Assembly: GCA_021371855.1 (NCBI GenBank)
Contig: JAJFVL010000008.1
Coordinates: 62,001 to 126,000, forward strand
Source: Bacteroidales bacterium
GTDB taxonomy: Bacteria > Bacteroidota > Bacteroidia > Bacteroidales > VadinHA17
Direction of reading: 5' to 3'
DNA: 64,000 nt
The notes beneath the pieces are model-generated. The model made no database searches, was not told where the DNA came from, and was given only the letters and a program-made list of their open reading frames with translations. Both the position numbers and the translations under genes were made by a program. Positions 52,052-59,214 of the stretch are shown here, piece after piece. Position 1 is the stretch's first letter, and every line of letters begins with the position of its first letter.

Positions 52052-52119
52052 ACAAATGAGAAATAACTTCAGACAAGGCTAATGGTGCATTTTTAGAAAT
52101 TATCATATTTACAGGCTTT

Positions 52120-53478
52120 ATGAAAAAGTTTTTTTTCCTTCTTCCCCTTTTTATCCTGACAACCAGCATAAAGGCAAGTCCGCTTCATCTGAAGCTAAAA
52201 CATGATGTCATAGTGGACACCGATTGCAATGACAGTGATCTGAGGGCGATAAGCATTTTGCTGTCACATCCAGGAATAAATCTAAAAGCCGTGATGCTGA
52301 CAAAAGGCAAAACTGACGAAAAATCAGGATACAAGAAAATTAGAGAACTTTTACACTATTTTGATGCTGATACAATTGCAATAATTAACGATTCTGAAAA
52401 ATCTTCTGTTTTATCAATAAGAAAGATATTGCTTTCTTCAAAAGAAGAATTAATAATATTATGTCTCGGTCCTCTTACCACCACAATACAGACAATTGAG
52501 AGAAACAGGGATCTTCATGATAAAATTGAAGAAGTAATTTGGTATAATGAATCAGTTAATCCTCTTAAAGGTTTTAATTATGAATATGATAAGGCATCAG
52601 CCGATCTTCTTATTAATTCGGGTATAAAAATTGATATAATTTCTTGTCCTGATAATTGTTGCTCCATTTATGGACCCGACTTTGTGAAAAAAAACCGGAA
52701 ATCAGATACGAAACTTGCCAGATATCTACGTAAAACCCATGCTTTACCTGCTCATACATCAAAGAAATCAGACAATGAAGAACTTGCAGCAATTTATTCT
52801 GGAAATCATGAACTGTTTGAGATAGAACCTTTTGAAGCAAAAAAGAATGTGCGCCATAATAAAGGCTGCTTTAATATGGCAATAGAAAATGTTATGAATG
52901 ATATGGTAACCGGAGTGTATAGAACAGGCCATTTTACAGCTTTTTATGACTTCCCTGTACATCCTGAGCTTTATGCTTATGATGTAAGAGAAATATTGGA
53001 CTCTGCAATTGCCCTTTATGGTATCGAAGAATGGAAAGCCTGTGTAATAACGGATGAATTCCATGGTCATCTCGGAGTTTTTTCTATTGTCGGGGCCAAA
53101 ATGGGCATTTATGCAAGGGAGTTCTTTGGAATAGGTACTGATCTTCTCGATATAAACAGCTATGCCGGATCAGAGGAACCCTTCAGTTGCATGAATGACG
53201 GTCTACAGGTAAGCACAGGAGCTACACTCGGACAAGGAACAATACATTTGGTAAATGATTATGTTGCTAAACCACAAGCAGTTTTTACTTATAAGAATAA
53301 ATCGATACTTATATCACTTAAACAGGAATATCTTATAGAACTTCAGAAAGTCATTAAGGAAGGAATTAAAAACTATGGCCTTCAGGATGAAGATTACTGG
53401 AACCTTATTCGTCAGACATCAATAAAATTCTGGCTCGAGTGGGACAGAAAGAAGATATTTGACATAGCAGTTCTATAA
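52120..53478 (+). CDS. Exported fusion of a nucleoside hydrolase-like domain and an FmdE-like domain
   Basis: A 452-residue exported protein with a signal peptide (about 1-19). Residues 28-240 resemble inosine-uridine nucleoside hydrolases: HDVIVDTDCNDSDLRAI corresponds to the DTDPGxDD metal site, with one Asp replaced by Ser, and LCLGPLTTTIQTIERN matches the second conserved segment. Residues 290-450 resemble FmdE (formylmethanofuran dehydrogenase subunit E family), with EFHGHLGVFSIVGAKMG (His315, His317 region) and CMNDGLQVSTGATLGQGTI (Cys near 356), the metal-binding residues of that family. I know of no described function for such a fusion. It is the last gene of the cluster, 68 bp after mrp. 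Confidence 0.75.
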   Translation: MKKFFFLLPLFILTTSIKASPLHLKLKHDVIVDTDCNDSDLRAISILLSHPGINLKAVMLTKGKTDEKSGYKKIRELLHYFDADTIAIINDSEKSSVLSIRKILLSSKEELIILCLGPLTTTIQTIERNRDLHDKIEEVIWYNESVNPLKGFNYEYDKASADLLINSGIKIDIISCPDNCCSIYGPDFVKKNRKSDTKLARYLRKTHALPAHTSKKSDNEELAAIYSGNHELFEIEPFEAKKNVRHNKGCFNMAIENVMNDMVTGVYRTGHFTAFYDFPVHPELYAYDVREILDSAIALYGIEEWKACVITDEFHGHLGVFSIVGAKMGIYAREFFGIGTDLLDINSYAGSEEPFSCMNDGLQVSTGATLGQGTIHLVNDYVAKPQAVFTYKNKSILISLKQEYLIELQKVIKEGIKNYGLQDEDYWNLIRQTSIKFWLEWDRKKIFDIAVL

Positions 53479-53524
53479 CTCAGCCTTCCAGACTATACTG
53501 ATTTTATTATTCCGAATAAAGAGA

Positions 53525-54088
53525 CTACTCTTTTATCAGAAGCTTAGAAAGTCCCCTTTCCACAGGTCTTTCAGGTAAAGGTTTTAGTCCTTCTTTTAGA
53601 GCCATATTAATTGATTCTTCAAAATCTTTTGGGCTCACATGCCCTTTGGGTTCTGCAAATAGTATCATGCCTCCCTTCTTGAGCATTTTATGAAGATCAT
53701 TGAAGAGCTGTTGCTTATCAGGCACCTCATGTACTACGGCAAATAAAAGGATAAAATCAAGTCTGTCAATAAGTTCATCAGGATTATAATCTTTTCCAAC
53801 CTGTATAGTCTGTATGACATTATCAACATTAAACTTTACAGCTCGTTTGTTAAGATTCTCAAGCATCTTTGCCTGTATATCCACACAGTAAACCTTTCCA
53901 TGGGAACCTGTCATCTTTGCCAATGGAATGCTAAACCAGCCCATTGCACATCCATAATCCATTACACTCATTCCTTCTTTGACATAAGGAGAAAGTATCT
54001 TCTGAGGATCATGCTGAAACTTACGGATAGGAATAAGAAAAGTATAACCCAGCCATACTGGGCATACACTATTTGAAGATGTTTTCAT
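53525..54088 (-). CDS. Class I SAM-dependent methyltransferase
   Basis: A 187-residue protein with the Rossmann methyltransferase motifs: MDYGCAMGWFSIPLA (SAM-binding motif I, about residues 40-54), KVYCVDIQAKML, then a DFILLFAVVHEV (motif IV-like) and a GGMILFAEPKG. The substrate is unknown. It is a single minus-strand gene convergent to the FmdE-fusion gene. The N-terminal CPVWLGYTFLIP is shared with a group of small uncharacterised methyltransferases of anaerobes. Confidence 0.85.
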   Translation of the reverse strand: MKTSSNSVCPVWLGYTFLIPIRKFQHDPQKILSPYVKEGMSVMDYGCAMGWFSIPLAKMTGSHGKVYCVDIQAKMLENLNKRAVKFNVDNVIQTIQVGKDYNPDELIDRLDFILLFAVVHEVPDKQQLFNDLHKMLKKGGMILFAEPKGHVSPKDFEESINMALKEGLKPLPERPVERGLSKLLIKE

Positions 54089-54500
54089 ACTTCTATTTAT
54101 ATTTCATTTTTAAAAGGTTTCCTTCGATTTTCCAGAATCATTTATCTGTTTAGCAGTTTGTTAAATAGGTAACTAATATTTTAACACCATAAAAATACTG
54201 AATATGTAGTTAAAAACATTTTATTTTTCGGTAAATGCCGGTATATAACCGGTTAAAGAAGGAAAAATCCATGCATTATCTTTTATCAGTTAAACAGATT
54301 ATTCTTTCCTGATTCAGAAAAATGTTACAAAACAAGAAAAAATATTTTTGGTAAAAAGATATCGATTATTATCTATTTGTAATCAAACCAACTGATTAAG
54401 AAGATTGTAATAAATCTGAAAGGTTTTCATTTTATTTCGACAAACAAAAACCATTATATTCGCCAGAAATATTTTAACTGAAATATATTTCATAATAAAG
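54089..54500. other. 412-bp divergent intergenic region
   Basis: AT-rich region between the methyltransferase and the second HD gene. A TATATTCG box at 54455-54462 corresponds in position to the TAAATTTG box of the first HD gene. Otherwise I see no gene or repeat. Confidence 0.5.
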
Positions 54501-55322
54501 GTGTTTATAATAGTGAATGAAACAACTCTGTCAGATCTGAAAATATGGTTCACAGAGTATGTGCATACGTTTAATTTTAGCAATCCCGACTTGCAACGTA
54601 ACATCGATCTGAAAGAAGAACATACAAAACAGGTATGCTATGATATTATTCTAATAGGAAAGGAACTCGGATTGAATGACAACGAATTACGTTTTTCTGA
54701 GATAATTGCTCTGTTTCACGATTTGGGTCGTTTTGAACAATATGCACGTTACAGAACTTTTCTGGACAGTAAGTCAGAGGATCATGCTGAATTAGGAATA
54801 AAAACCCTGCAGAAGCATAATGTCCTTAATCAATTTGATGATGAATTAAAGAATCTGATTTTGTCCTCGATCCGATATCATAACCAGCCAGCACTACCAA
54901 AGAATGAATCACAGACTTGCCTGTTTTATACAAAGCTCCTTCGTGATGCCGATAAACTTGACATATGGAGGGTTGTCATAGATTATTACAACAGAAAAAA
55001 CGGAAAGAAGAATGATACGATAAGCCTTGACTTACCTGACACTCCCGGGATTTCAGAAAAGGTTTATTGGGACATAATTCATAAGAAAACTGTTAATATT
55101 AAAGATGTAAATAATATTAATGATCTTAAATTACTACAGACAGGCTGGATCTTTGACATCAATTTCAAACCTACTGCAGATTATATCAAAAGCCACAGAT
55201 ATCTGGAAAAAATGCGTGAAGTAATACCTGAATCAAATGAAATTGAAGAAATTTTCAAAGTCATTCATACATTTTGCGTTGAACTTGAATCAATACCTTT
55301 ACCTGACAATGTCACTGGTTAA
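54501..55322 (+). CDS. HD-domain phosphohydrolase-like protein (paralogue 2)
   Basis: A 273-residue paralogue of the protein at 22.5 kb with all HD-type metal residues kept (EEHTKQV, LFHDLGRFEQY, SEDHAELG, SIRYHN, KLLRDADKLD). It is 11 residues longer at the C-terminus, which has an extra cysteine. It reads from GTG at 54501, with a second GTG at 54513; the upstream sequence is partly conserved with the paralogue, so a segment larger than the gene was duplicated. The substrate is unknown. A single gene. Confidence 0.8.
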   Translation: MFIIVNETTLSDLKIWFTEYVHTFNFSNPDLQRNIDLKEEHTKQVCYDIILIGKELGLNDNELRFSEIIALFHDLGRFEQYARYRTFLDSKSEDHAELGIKTLQKHNVLNQFDDELKNLILSSIRYHNQPALPKNESQTCLFYTKLLRDADKLDIWRVVIDYYNRKNGKKNDTISLDLPDTPGISEKVYWDIIHKKTVNIKDVNNINDLKLLQTGWIFDINFKPTADYIKSHRYLEKMREVIPESNEIEEIFKVIHTFCVELESIPLPDNVTG

Positions 55323-55416
55323 CTAATCATTCTGTTGATTTATTTACAGGTTACGTCAACAAAGTCATAGCTTTAATTGTTACTATAAAATAATTTATAA
55401 ATAAATATTTAAAACT

Positions 55417-56124
55417 ATGGAAGAAAATCAAGTAATTTCTATGCCACGTATTGGGGACAAAGCACCTGAATTTAAAGCCGTTACCACACAGGGCCCAATT
55501 AATTTCCCTTCAGATTATTCGGGAAACTGGATTATCCTTTTCAGTCACCCTGCAGATTTTACACCTGTATGTACTTCCGAATTTATGACCTTTGCGACTA
55601 TGGAAAATCAGTTTGCGGAAGCTAACTGCAAGCTTGTTGGCCTTTCGGTTGACGGTCTTTACAGCCACATTGCATGGTTACGCACAATCAAGGAAAAGAT
55701 CGAGTACAAAGGCATGAAAAATGTAGAGGTAAAGTTTCCTTTGATTGAGGACATAACTATGGAAGTAGCCAGAAAATATGGCATGATCCAGCCTGGAGAA
55801 AGCAATACAAAAGCTGTAAGAGCAGTATTCTTCATCGATCCCAAAGGTGTCATCAGGGCAGTTATCTATTACCCTCTTAGTATGGGACGTAATTTTGCAG
55901 AATTATACAGAGCGCTTATCGCAATGCAGACAGCTGATGCTTTCTCTGTAGCTACACCTGCCGACTGGCAACCTGGTGATGATGTTATAGTTCCAACTGC
56001 AGGTTCCTGCGGCGTTGCAAAAGAACGTATGGAAAATATAGAAGAGATGCATTGCTACGACTGGTTCTTCTGCACAAAAAAACTCGATAAGGAAAAAGTA
56101 CTTAAAACAGTGCTTAAGAGGTAA
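55417..56124 (+). CDS. Peroxiredoxin (Prx6-like, AhpC/TSA family)
   Basis: A 235-residue peroxiredoxin. The peroxidatic Cys52 is in HPADFTPVCTSEF. The C-terminal domain has further cysteines, GSCGVAKE and a CYDWFFC pair (C-x5-C), as in archaeal-type Prx6 enzymes with a resolving cysteine. It reduces hydrogen peroxide and organic peroxides in the cytoplasm, protecting anaerobes from oxygen exposure. The gene stands alone and ends at a terminator. Confidence 0.93.
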   Translation: MEENQVISMPRIGDKAPEFKAVTTQGPINFPSDYSGNWIILFSHPADFTPVCTSEFMTFATMENQFAEANCKLVGLSVDGLYSHIAWLRTIKEKIEYKGMKNVEVKFPLIEDITMEVARKYGMIQPGESNTKAVRAVFFIDPKGVIRAVIYYPLSMGRNFAELYRALIAMQTADAFSVATPADWQPGDDVIVPTAGSCGVAKERMENIEEMHCYDWFFCTKKLDKEKVLKTVLKR

Positions 56125-56132
56125 GAAAATTT

Positions 56133-56160
56133 AAGGTGGTATAAAAATTACCACCTTTTT
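56133..56160 (+). terminator. Intrinsic terminator after the peroxiredoxin gene
   Basis: A 9-bp stem AAGGTGGTA with TACCACCTT, a 7-nt loop and a T-run, 8 bp after the stop codon. Confidence 0.88.
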
Positions 56161-56198
56161 CCATCTATCTATAACGATTATTAGTAATTGGCATTTTG

Positions 56199-56206
56199 TA
56201 TTTTTG
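56199..56206 (+). promoter_or_regulatory. -7 box before the methyltransferase gene
   Basis: TATTTTTG matches TAnnTTTG, 69 bp before the ATG. The -33 element is weak. Confidence 0.4.
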
Positions 56207-56274
56207 CAACAACAATTACATAATTCAGAGTTTTCTGGAATAAGTATTGGTATTTATAAATTAAAACACTTTTA

Positions 56275-56895
56275 ATGAACTTATTCGATATAAAAGCCGC
56301 CGAATGGGACAAAAATCCTGTTCACAGAAAAATATCTGAAGCTGTTGTAAATAAAATGAAAACAGCCATCCCTTTAAATAAGGAGATGACTGCTCTCGAA
56401 TACGGAGCCGGTACCGGTATCACCAGCCTTCTTCTTGGGGACTACGTCAGGGAGATTACACTTATGGACAACTCCACTGAGATGATTAAGGTAACAAATG
56501 AAAATATTGAATCGGCAAAGGTGAAGAATCTCAAAACCCTTTACTTTGACCTGGAATGCGCTGATTATTTGGATGGTAAATTCGATCTCATCTTTGCTCA
56601 GCTGGTTCTTCATCATGTTATTGATCATGAAGCTTTAATAAATCGTTTATCCCGGCTGCTAAACCCCGGAGGTTATCTGGCTATAGCCGACCTTTATATG
56701 GAGGATGGCTCGTTTCATGGCAAAGGATTCACCGGTCATAACGGATTTGATCCGGAAAAACTTTCGGGCATCCTCCGAAAAGACAAATTTCAGAATGTCC
56801 GTTACTCTCATTGCTACACTTTCGACAAGAACATATCGGATACAGAAACCAGAAAATTTGATATGTTCCTGCTTACTGCAAGTCATAATAAATGA
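56275..56895 (+). CDS. Class I SAM-dependent methyltransferase
   Basis: A 206-residue methyltransferase: LEYGAGTGITSLLL (motif I, about residues 42-55), EITLMDNSTEM, FDLIFAQLVLHHVID (motif IV region) and LNPGGYLAIADLY. The resemblance is to UbiE/small-molecule methyltransferases. The substrate is unknown. It starts its own transcript after the peroxiredoxin terminator. The OsmC gene follows 104 bp later on the same strand. Confidence 0.87.
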   Translation: MNLFDIKAAEWDKNPVHRKISEAVVNKMKTAIPLNKEMTALEYGAGTGITSLLLGDYVREITLMDNSTEMIKVTNENIESAKVKNLKTLYFDLECADYLDGKFDLIFAQLVLHHVIDHEALINRLSRLLNPGGYLAIADLYMEDGSFHGKGFTGHNGFDPEKLSGILRKDKFQNVRYSHCYTFDKNISDTETRKFDMFLLTASHNK

Positions 56896-56999
56896 AAAAA
56901 AATCAGTGTTTTTGGATAATATAAAATAATAAAGCCTTAATAAAACCGAAAATACGGCAAAGTAATCATAATCATAATATTAACTTTAACTCTTACTAA

Positions 57000-57389
57000 A
57001 TGGAAATAACATTTGACGGCGGCAAAGTAATAACTGCTCATATGCATGGTCACACAATAAGGACCGATCAACCGGCTGAAGGCGGAGGCAGCAACAGCGC
57101 TCCTGCTCCATTTGAGTTGTTTATGGCTTCCATTGGTACATGTGCAGGTATCTATGTAAAATCGTTTTGCGATAACCGGAATATTCCTGCTGAGGATATA
57201 AAAATTGTTCAGAGCGCTGTTTATGACAAAGAGACGGGGCTTCCAACAAACATTGATCTTGAGATTCAGCTACCGGAAAATTTCCCTGAAAAATATATCG
57301 CTTCTGTTATAAATGTTGCAGAACTATGTAAAGTCAAAAAAACGATAATGAGTCAACCTAAATTTAAAATCACAACATCAAAAAAATAA
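57000..57389 (+). CDS. OsmC-family protein
   Basis: A 129-residue OsmC/Ohr-fold protein. GGGSNSAPAPFELFMASIGTCAGIYVKSFC carries the first conserved cysteine (about residue 51). The second lies in AELCKVKKTI (about residue 113). The family reduces organic hydroperoxides with thiols, or in YhfA-like members has no clear role. It lies 5 bp before a NifX-like gene, which is an unusual partner, and the two are co-transcribed. Confidence 0.88.
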   Translation: MEITFDGGKVITAHMHGHTIRTDQPAEGGGSNSAPAPFELFMASIGTCAGIYVKSFCDNRNIPAEDIKIVQSAVYDKETGLPTNIDLEIQLPENFPEKYIASVINVAELCKVKKTIMSQPKFKITTSKK

Positions 57390-57394
57390 TTAAC

Positions 57395-57778
57395 ATGAAA
57401 ATTGCAGTTCCATTGAAAAGTGAAAACCAAATTGACAGCCATTTTGGCCATTGTGAAGGGTATGGGATATTCACCATATCTGATAACAAAGAGATAACAA
57501 ATATTAAAAATGTTGAATCGCCTCAGGGATGCGGATGTAAATCAAATATTGCATCAGTACTTGCAGCCGAAGGGGTAACCGTTATGCTTGCAGGAGGTAT
57601 TGGCGACGGGGCCATTAATGTTCTTAATTACAACGGGATAGAAGTTGTCCGCGGATGCTCTGGGAACGCTATGGAAGTTGTGAGACTTTATCTTTCCGGA
57701 TTAGTGGAAGACAGTGGCAGCAGTTGCCAGCAACACGGTAACCATCATCAGGATGGTCATGTTTGCAGCCACAACTAA
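57395..57778 (+). CDS. NifX/ORP-like metal-cluster-binding protein (3), His-rich tail
   Basis: A 127-residue NifX-fold protein: MKIAVPLKSENQIDSHFGHC, then SPQGCGCKSNIASVL, GVTVMLAGGIGDGAINVL and VVRGCSGNAMEVV. The C-terminus is a Cys/His-rich tail (SSCQQHGNHHQDGHVCSHN) likely to bind metal. It resembles the copy at 41642 but has more cysteines. It follows an OsmC gene by 5 bp and ends before a terminator. Confidence 0.87.
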   Translation: MKIAVPLKSENQIDSHFGHCEGYGIFTISDNKEITNIKNVESPQGCGCKSNIASVLAAEGVTVMLAGGIGDGAINVLNYNGIEVVRGCSGNAMEVVRLYLSGLVEDSGSSCQQHGNHHQDGHVCSHN

Positions 57779-57879
57779 GCTTAATGGAAAATAAAGAGGA
57801 TGTATCAAAAGTCAATTCATCTTCCAGAGAATTGAATATTTGAAAGTGAATTCGCAGAGGATACGAATAAAATCAACAA

Positions 57880-57915
57880 AAAGAGGCTGTTCTCACCTTT
57901 TGAGACAGCCTCTTT
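57880..57915. terminator. Bidirectional terminator between NifX-like and DUF2892 genes
   Basis: A stem AAAGAGGCTGT...ACAGCCTCTTT, extended by TCTCA/TGAGA with a one-base bulge. A-rich before and T-rich after. It serves the convergent genes on either side. Confidence 0.85.
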
Positions 57916-57918
57916 ACT

Positions 57919-58122
57919 TTATTCTTTTTTCCCGGTATTTATTCCTAAGGGAGTATAAAGCGGGCAAATACCAAGTAAACTGGTAACAATAAAAATGCCT
58001 GCCAATACAAGAAGAATGATTGCCAGGGTTCCGGAAATTACATGTGTGAAAAAAAGGACCAAAACTACGACTGCAACCAATATCCTGATCACTCTGTCGA
58101 TTGTTCCCATGTTCTTTTTCAT
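57919..58122 (-). CDS. DUF2892 (YgaP-like) small membrane protein
   Basis: A 67-residue protein with two membrane segments (about 10-27 and 30-50). The DUF2892 signature is visible: MGTIDRVIRIL at the start and GICPLYTPLGINT at the end, with a conserved cysteine. In YgaP this segment anchors a rhodanese domain; here it stands alone. The ATG at 58120-58122 was chosen since the family starts with MKKNMG. It lies 54 bp after the thioredoxin gene in the same direction, so they may form a redox pair. Confidence 0.85.
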   Translation of the reverse strand: MKKNMGTIDRVIRILVAVVVLVLFFTHVISGTLAIILLVLAGIFIVTSLLGICPLYTPLGINTGKKE

Positions 58123-58176
58123 TTTTACAAATTTTAATTTAAACAACTATTATCAGTCTGACTCTCAGCAGTACTT

Positions 58177-58551
58177 TTAATCTATAAGCAAAACCTCTTT
58201 TATCGCTTTAACAAAAGTTTGCTTTGGCAGGGCTCCCATCGCTGCCTGAGGCTGCCCTTCCTTTGGAACGAAAAGCAATGTCGGTATACTCTGAATACCA
58301 AAAACAGAGGCCAGTTCCTGTTCCTCCTCAGTATTCACCTTATATATCACTATTTTTCCGGCATATTCACTTGCCAGATCTTCCAGTACAGGAGCTACCA
58401 TTTTACAAGGCTGACACCAGTCAGCATAAAAATCAATTATAGCAGGAATGGCTCCTTCATACTTCCATTCCTTTCCTTCATCGTAGTTGAATACTTTTTC
58501 TTTAAAATCCTTTGCAGTAAGATGCACTGTCTGTTTGATTGCTGTTTCCAT
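58177..58551 (-). CDS. trxA: Thioredoxin
   Basis: A 124-residue thioredoxin with active site WCQPC (Cys46, Cys49) instead of the usual WCGPC, and a cis-proline loop SIPTLLF. The N-terminal 25 residues before the fold are slightly longer than in the classical protein. It reduces disulfides in the cytoplasm; no signal peptide is seen. The promoter lies in a region with a 22-bp-spaced direct repeat shared with the divergent gene. Confidence 0.93.
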   Translation of the reverse strand: METAIKQTVHLTAKDFKEKVFNYDEGKEWKYEGAIPAIIDFYADWCQPCKMVAPVLEDLASEYAGKIVIYKVNTEEEQELASVFGIQSIPTLLFVPKEGQPQAAMGALPKQTFVKAIKEVLLID

Positions 58552-58596
58552 AATATATTAACTTGTTAATTTACATTTTGATATCAATTAATCCCA

Positions 58597-58604
58597 CAAA
58601 GATA
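58597..58604 (-). promoter_or_regulatory. -7 box of the thioredoxin gene
   Basis: On the minus strand TATCTTTG, an exact TAnnTTTG match, giving a leader of about 43 nt. Confidence 0.6.
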
Positions 58605-58619
58605 AATATAGTTTTTATG

Positions 58620-58660
58620 AATCGCAATAATATCACTAACAAATCGTAATAATATCACTA
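58620..58660. repeat. Direct repeat in the divergent promoter region of trxA
   Basis: Two 19-bp copies (AATCGCAATAATATCACTA and AATCGTAATAATATCACTA, one mismatch) at 58620-58638 and 58642-58660, 22 bp apart start to start. Each contains the near-palindrome GTAATAATATCAC or its variant. They lie just upstream of the -33 region of trxA and over that of the divergent gene, so a regulator could control both. Confidence 0.6.
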
Positions 58661-58667
58661 TTTTTTT

Positions 58668-58675
58668 TATTTTTG
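58668..58675 (+). promoter_or_regulatory. -7 box of the zinc-ribbon gene
   Basis: TATTTTTG matches TAnnTTTG, 19 bp before the ATG at 58695. Confidence 0.45.
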
Positions 58676-58694
58676 TAACCTGAACAGATTGATT

Positions 58695-59126
58695 ATGGGA
58701 GCTATATTTAATAAGGAATTAACAGAAGAACAGCTAAGTGAACTTTTTCAAAGTGATGAAAAATGTCTTGAATTCCTTTCCGAAGTAAAATGGGAACACG
58801 GATTTATTTGCCGGAAATGCGGTAATAAAAACTATTGTCAGGGAAAAACTTCTTATTCCCGTAGGTGTACAAAATGTAAAAGCGAAGAATCAGCAGCTGC
58901 AGGAACAATCTTTCATAACTGCAAATTCCCTATACACAAGGCATTCTACATAGCTTATAATGTGTGCAAAGGAAAAGAGGAACTATCGACTTATGAGTTT
59001 GCAAGAAGGTTATCGCTCAGGCAAATGACCTGCTGGAATTTCAGGACTAAAATTCACCAGGCTATTAATCAAATGGATTCTCTGACCGAGAACGAAAAAT
59101 TGTCAATTCAGAAAATATTAAAATAA
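58695..59126 (+). CDS. Stand-alone IS1595-type transposase zinc-ribbon protein
   Basis: A 143-residue protein like the N-terminal part of IS1595/ISXO2 transposases. A zinc ribbon (CRKCGNKNYC, CTKCKSEES) at about 37-65 is followed by a helix-rich segment with LSTYEFARRLSLRQMTCW. The catalytic DDE domain (about 150 more residues) is absent. No inverted repeats or target duplication were seen, so it is not a live element. Similar short proteins exist as free-standing genes in Bacteroidota, and it has its own promoter. It may be a domesticated DNA-binding protein. The start could also be the Met two codons earlier. Confidence 0.75.
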   Translation: MGAIFNKELTEEQLSELFQSDEKCLEFLSEVKWEHGFICRKCGNKNYCQGKTSYSRRCTKCKSEESAAAGTIFHNCKFPIHKAFYIAYNVCKGKEELSTYEFARRLSLRQMTCWNFRTKIHQAINQMDSLTENEKLSIQKILK

Positions 59127-59214
59127 GTTTACCTGTGGGAAAGCCAGTGATACTGACCAAAATTGGCGATTTTTAAAAGCATGCAGGCGGCGAGGGATTG
59201 CAGATAATTTTCAC

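Noticed and set aside
52120..53478. Taking the FmdE-like domain as evidence for methanogenesis
   Set aside because: The protein is exported and fused to a nucleoside hydrolase-like domain, and no other methanogenesis genes are present. The Hdr genes alone are widespread in non-methanogens.
58689..59214. A complete IS1595-type insertion sequence
   Set aside because: No DDE domain, terminal inverted repeats or target-site duplication were found around the zinc-ribbon gene.
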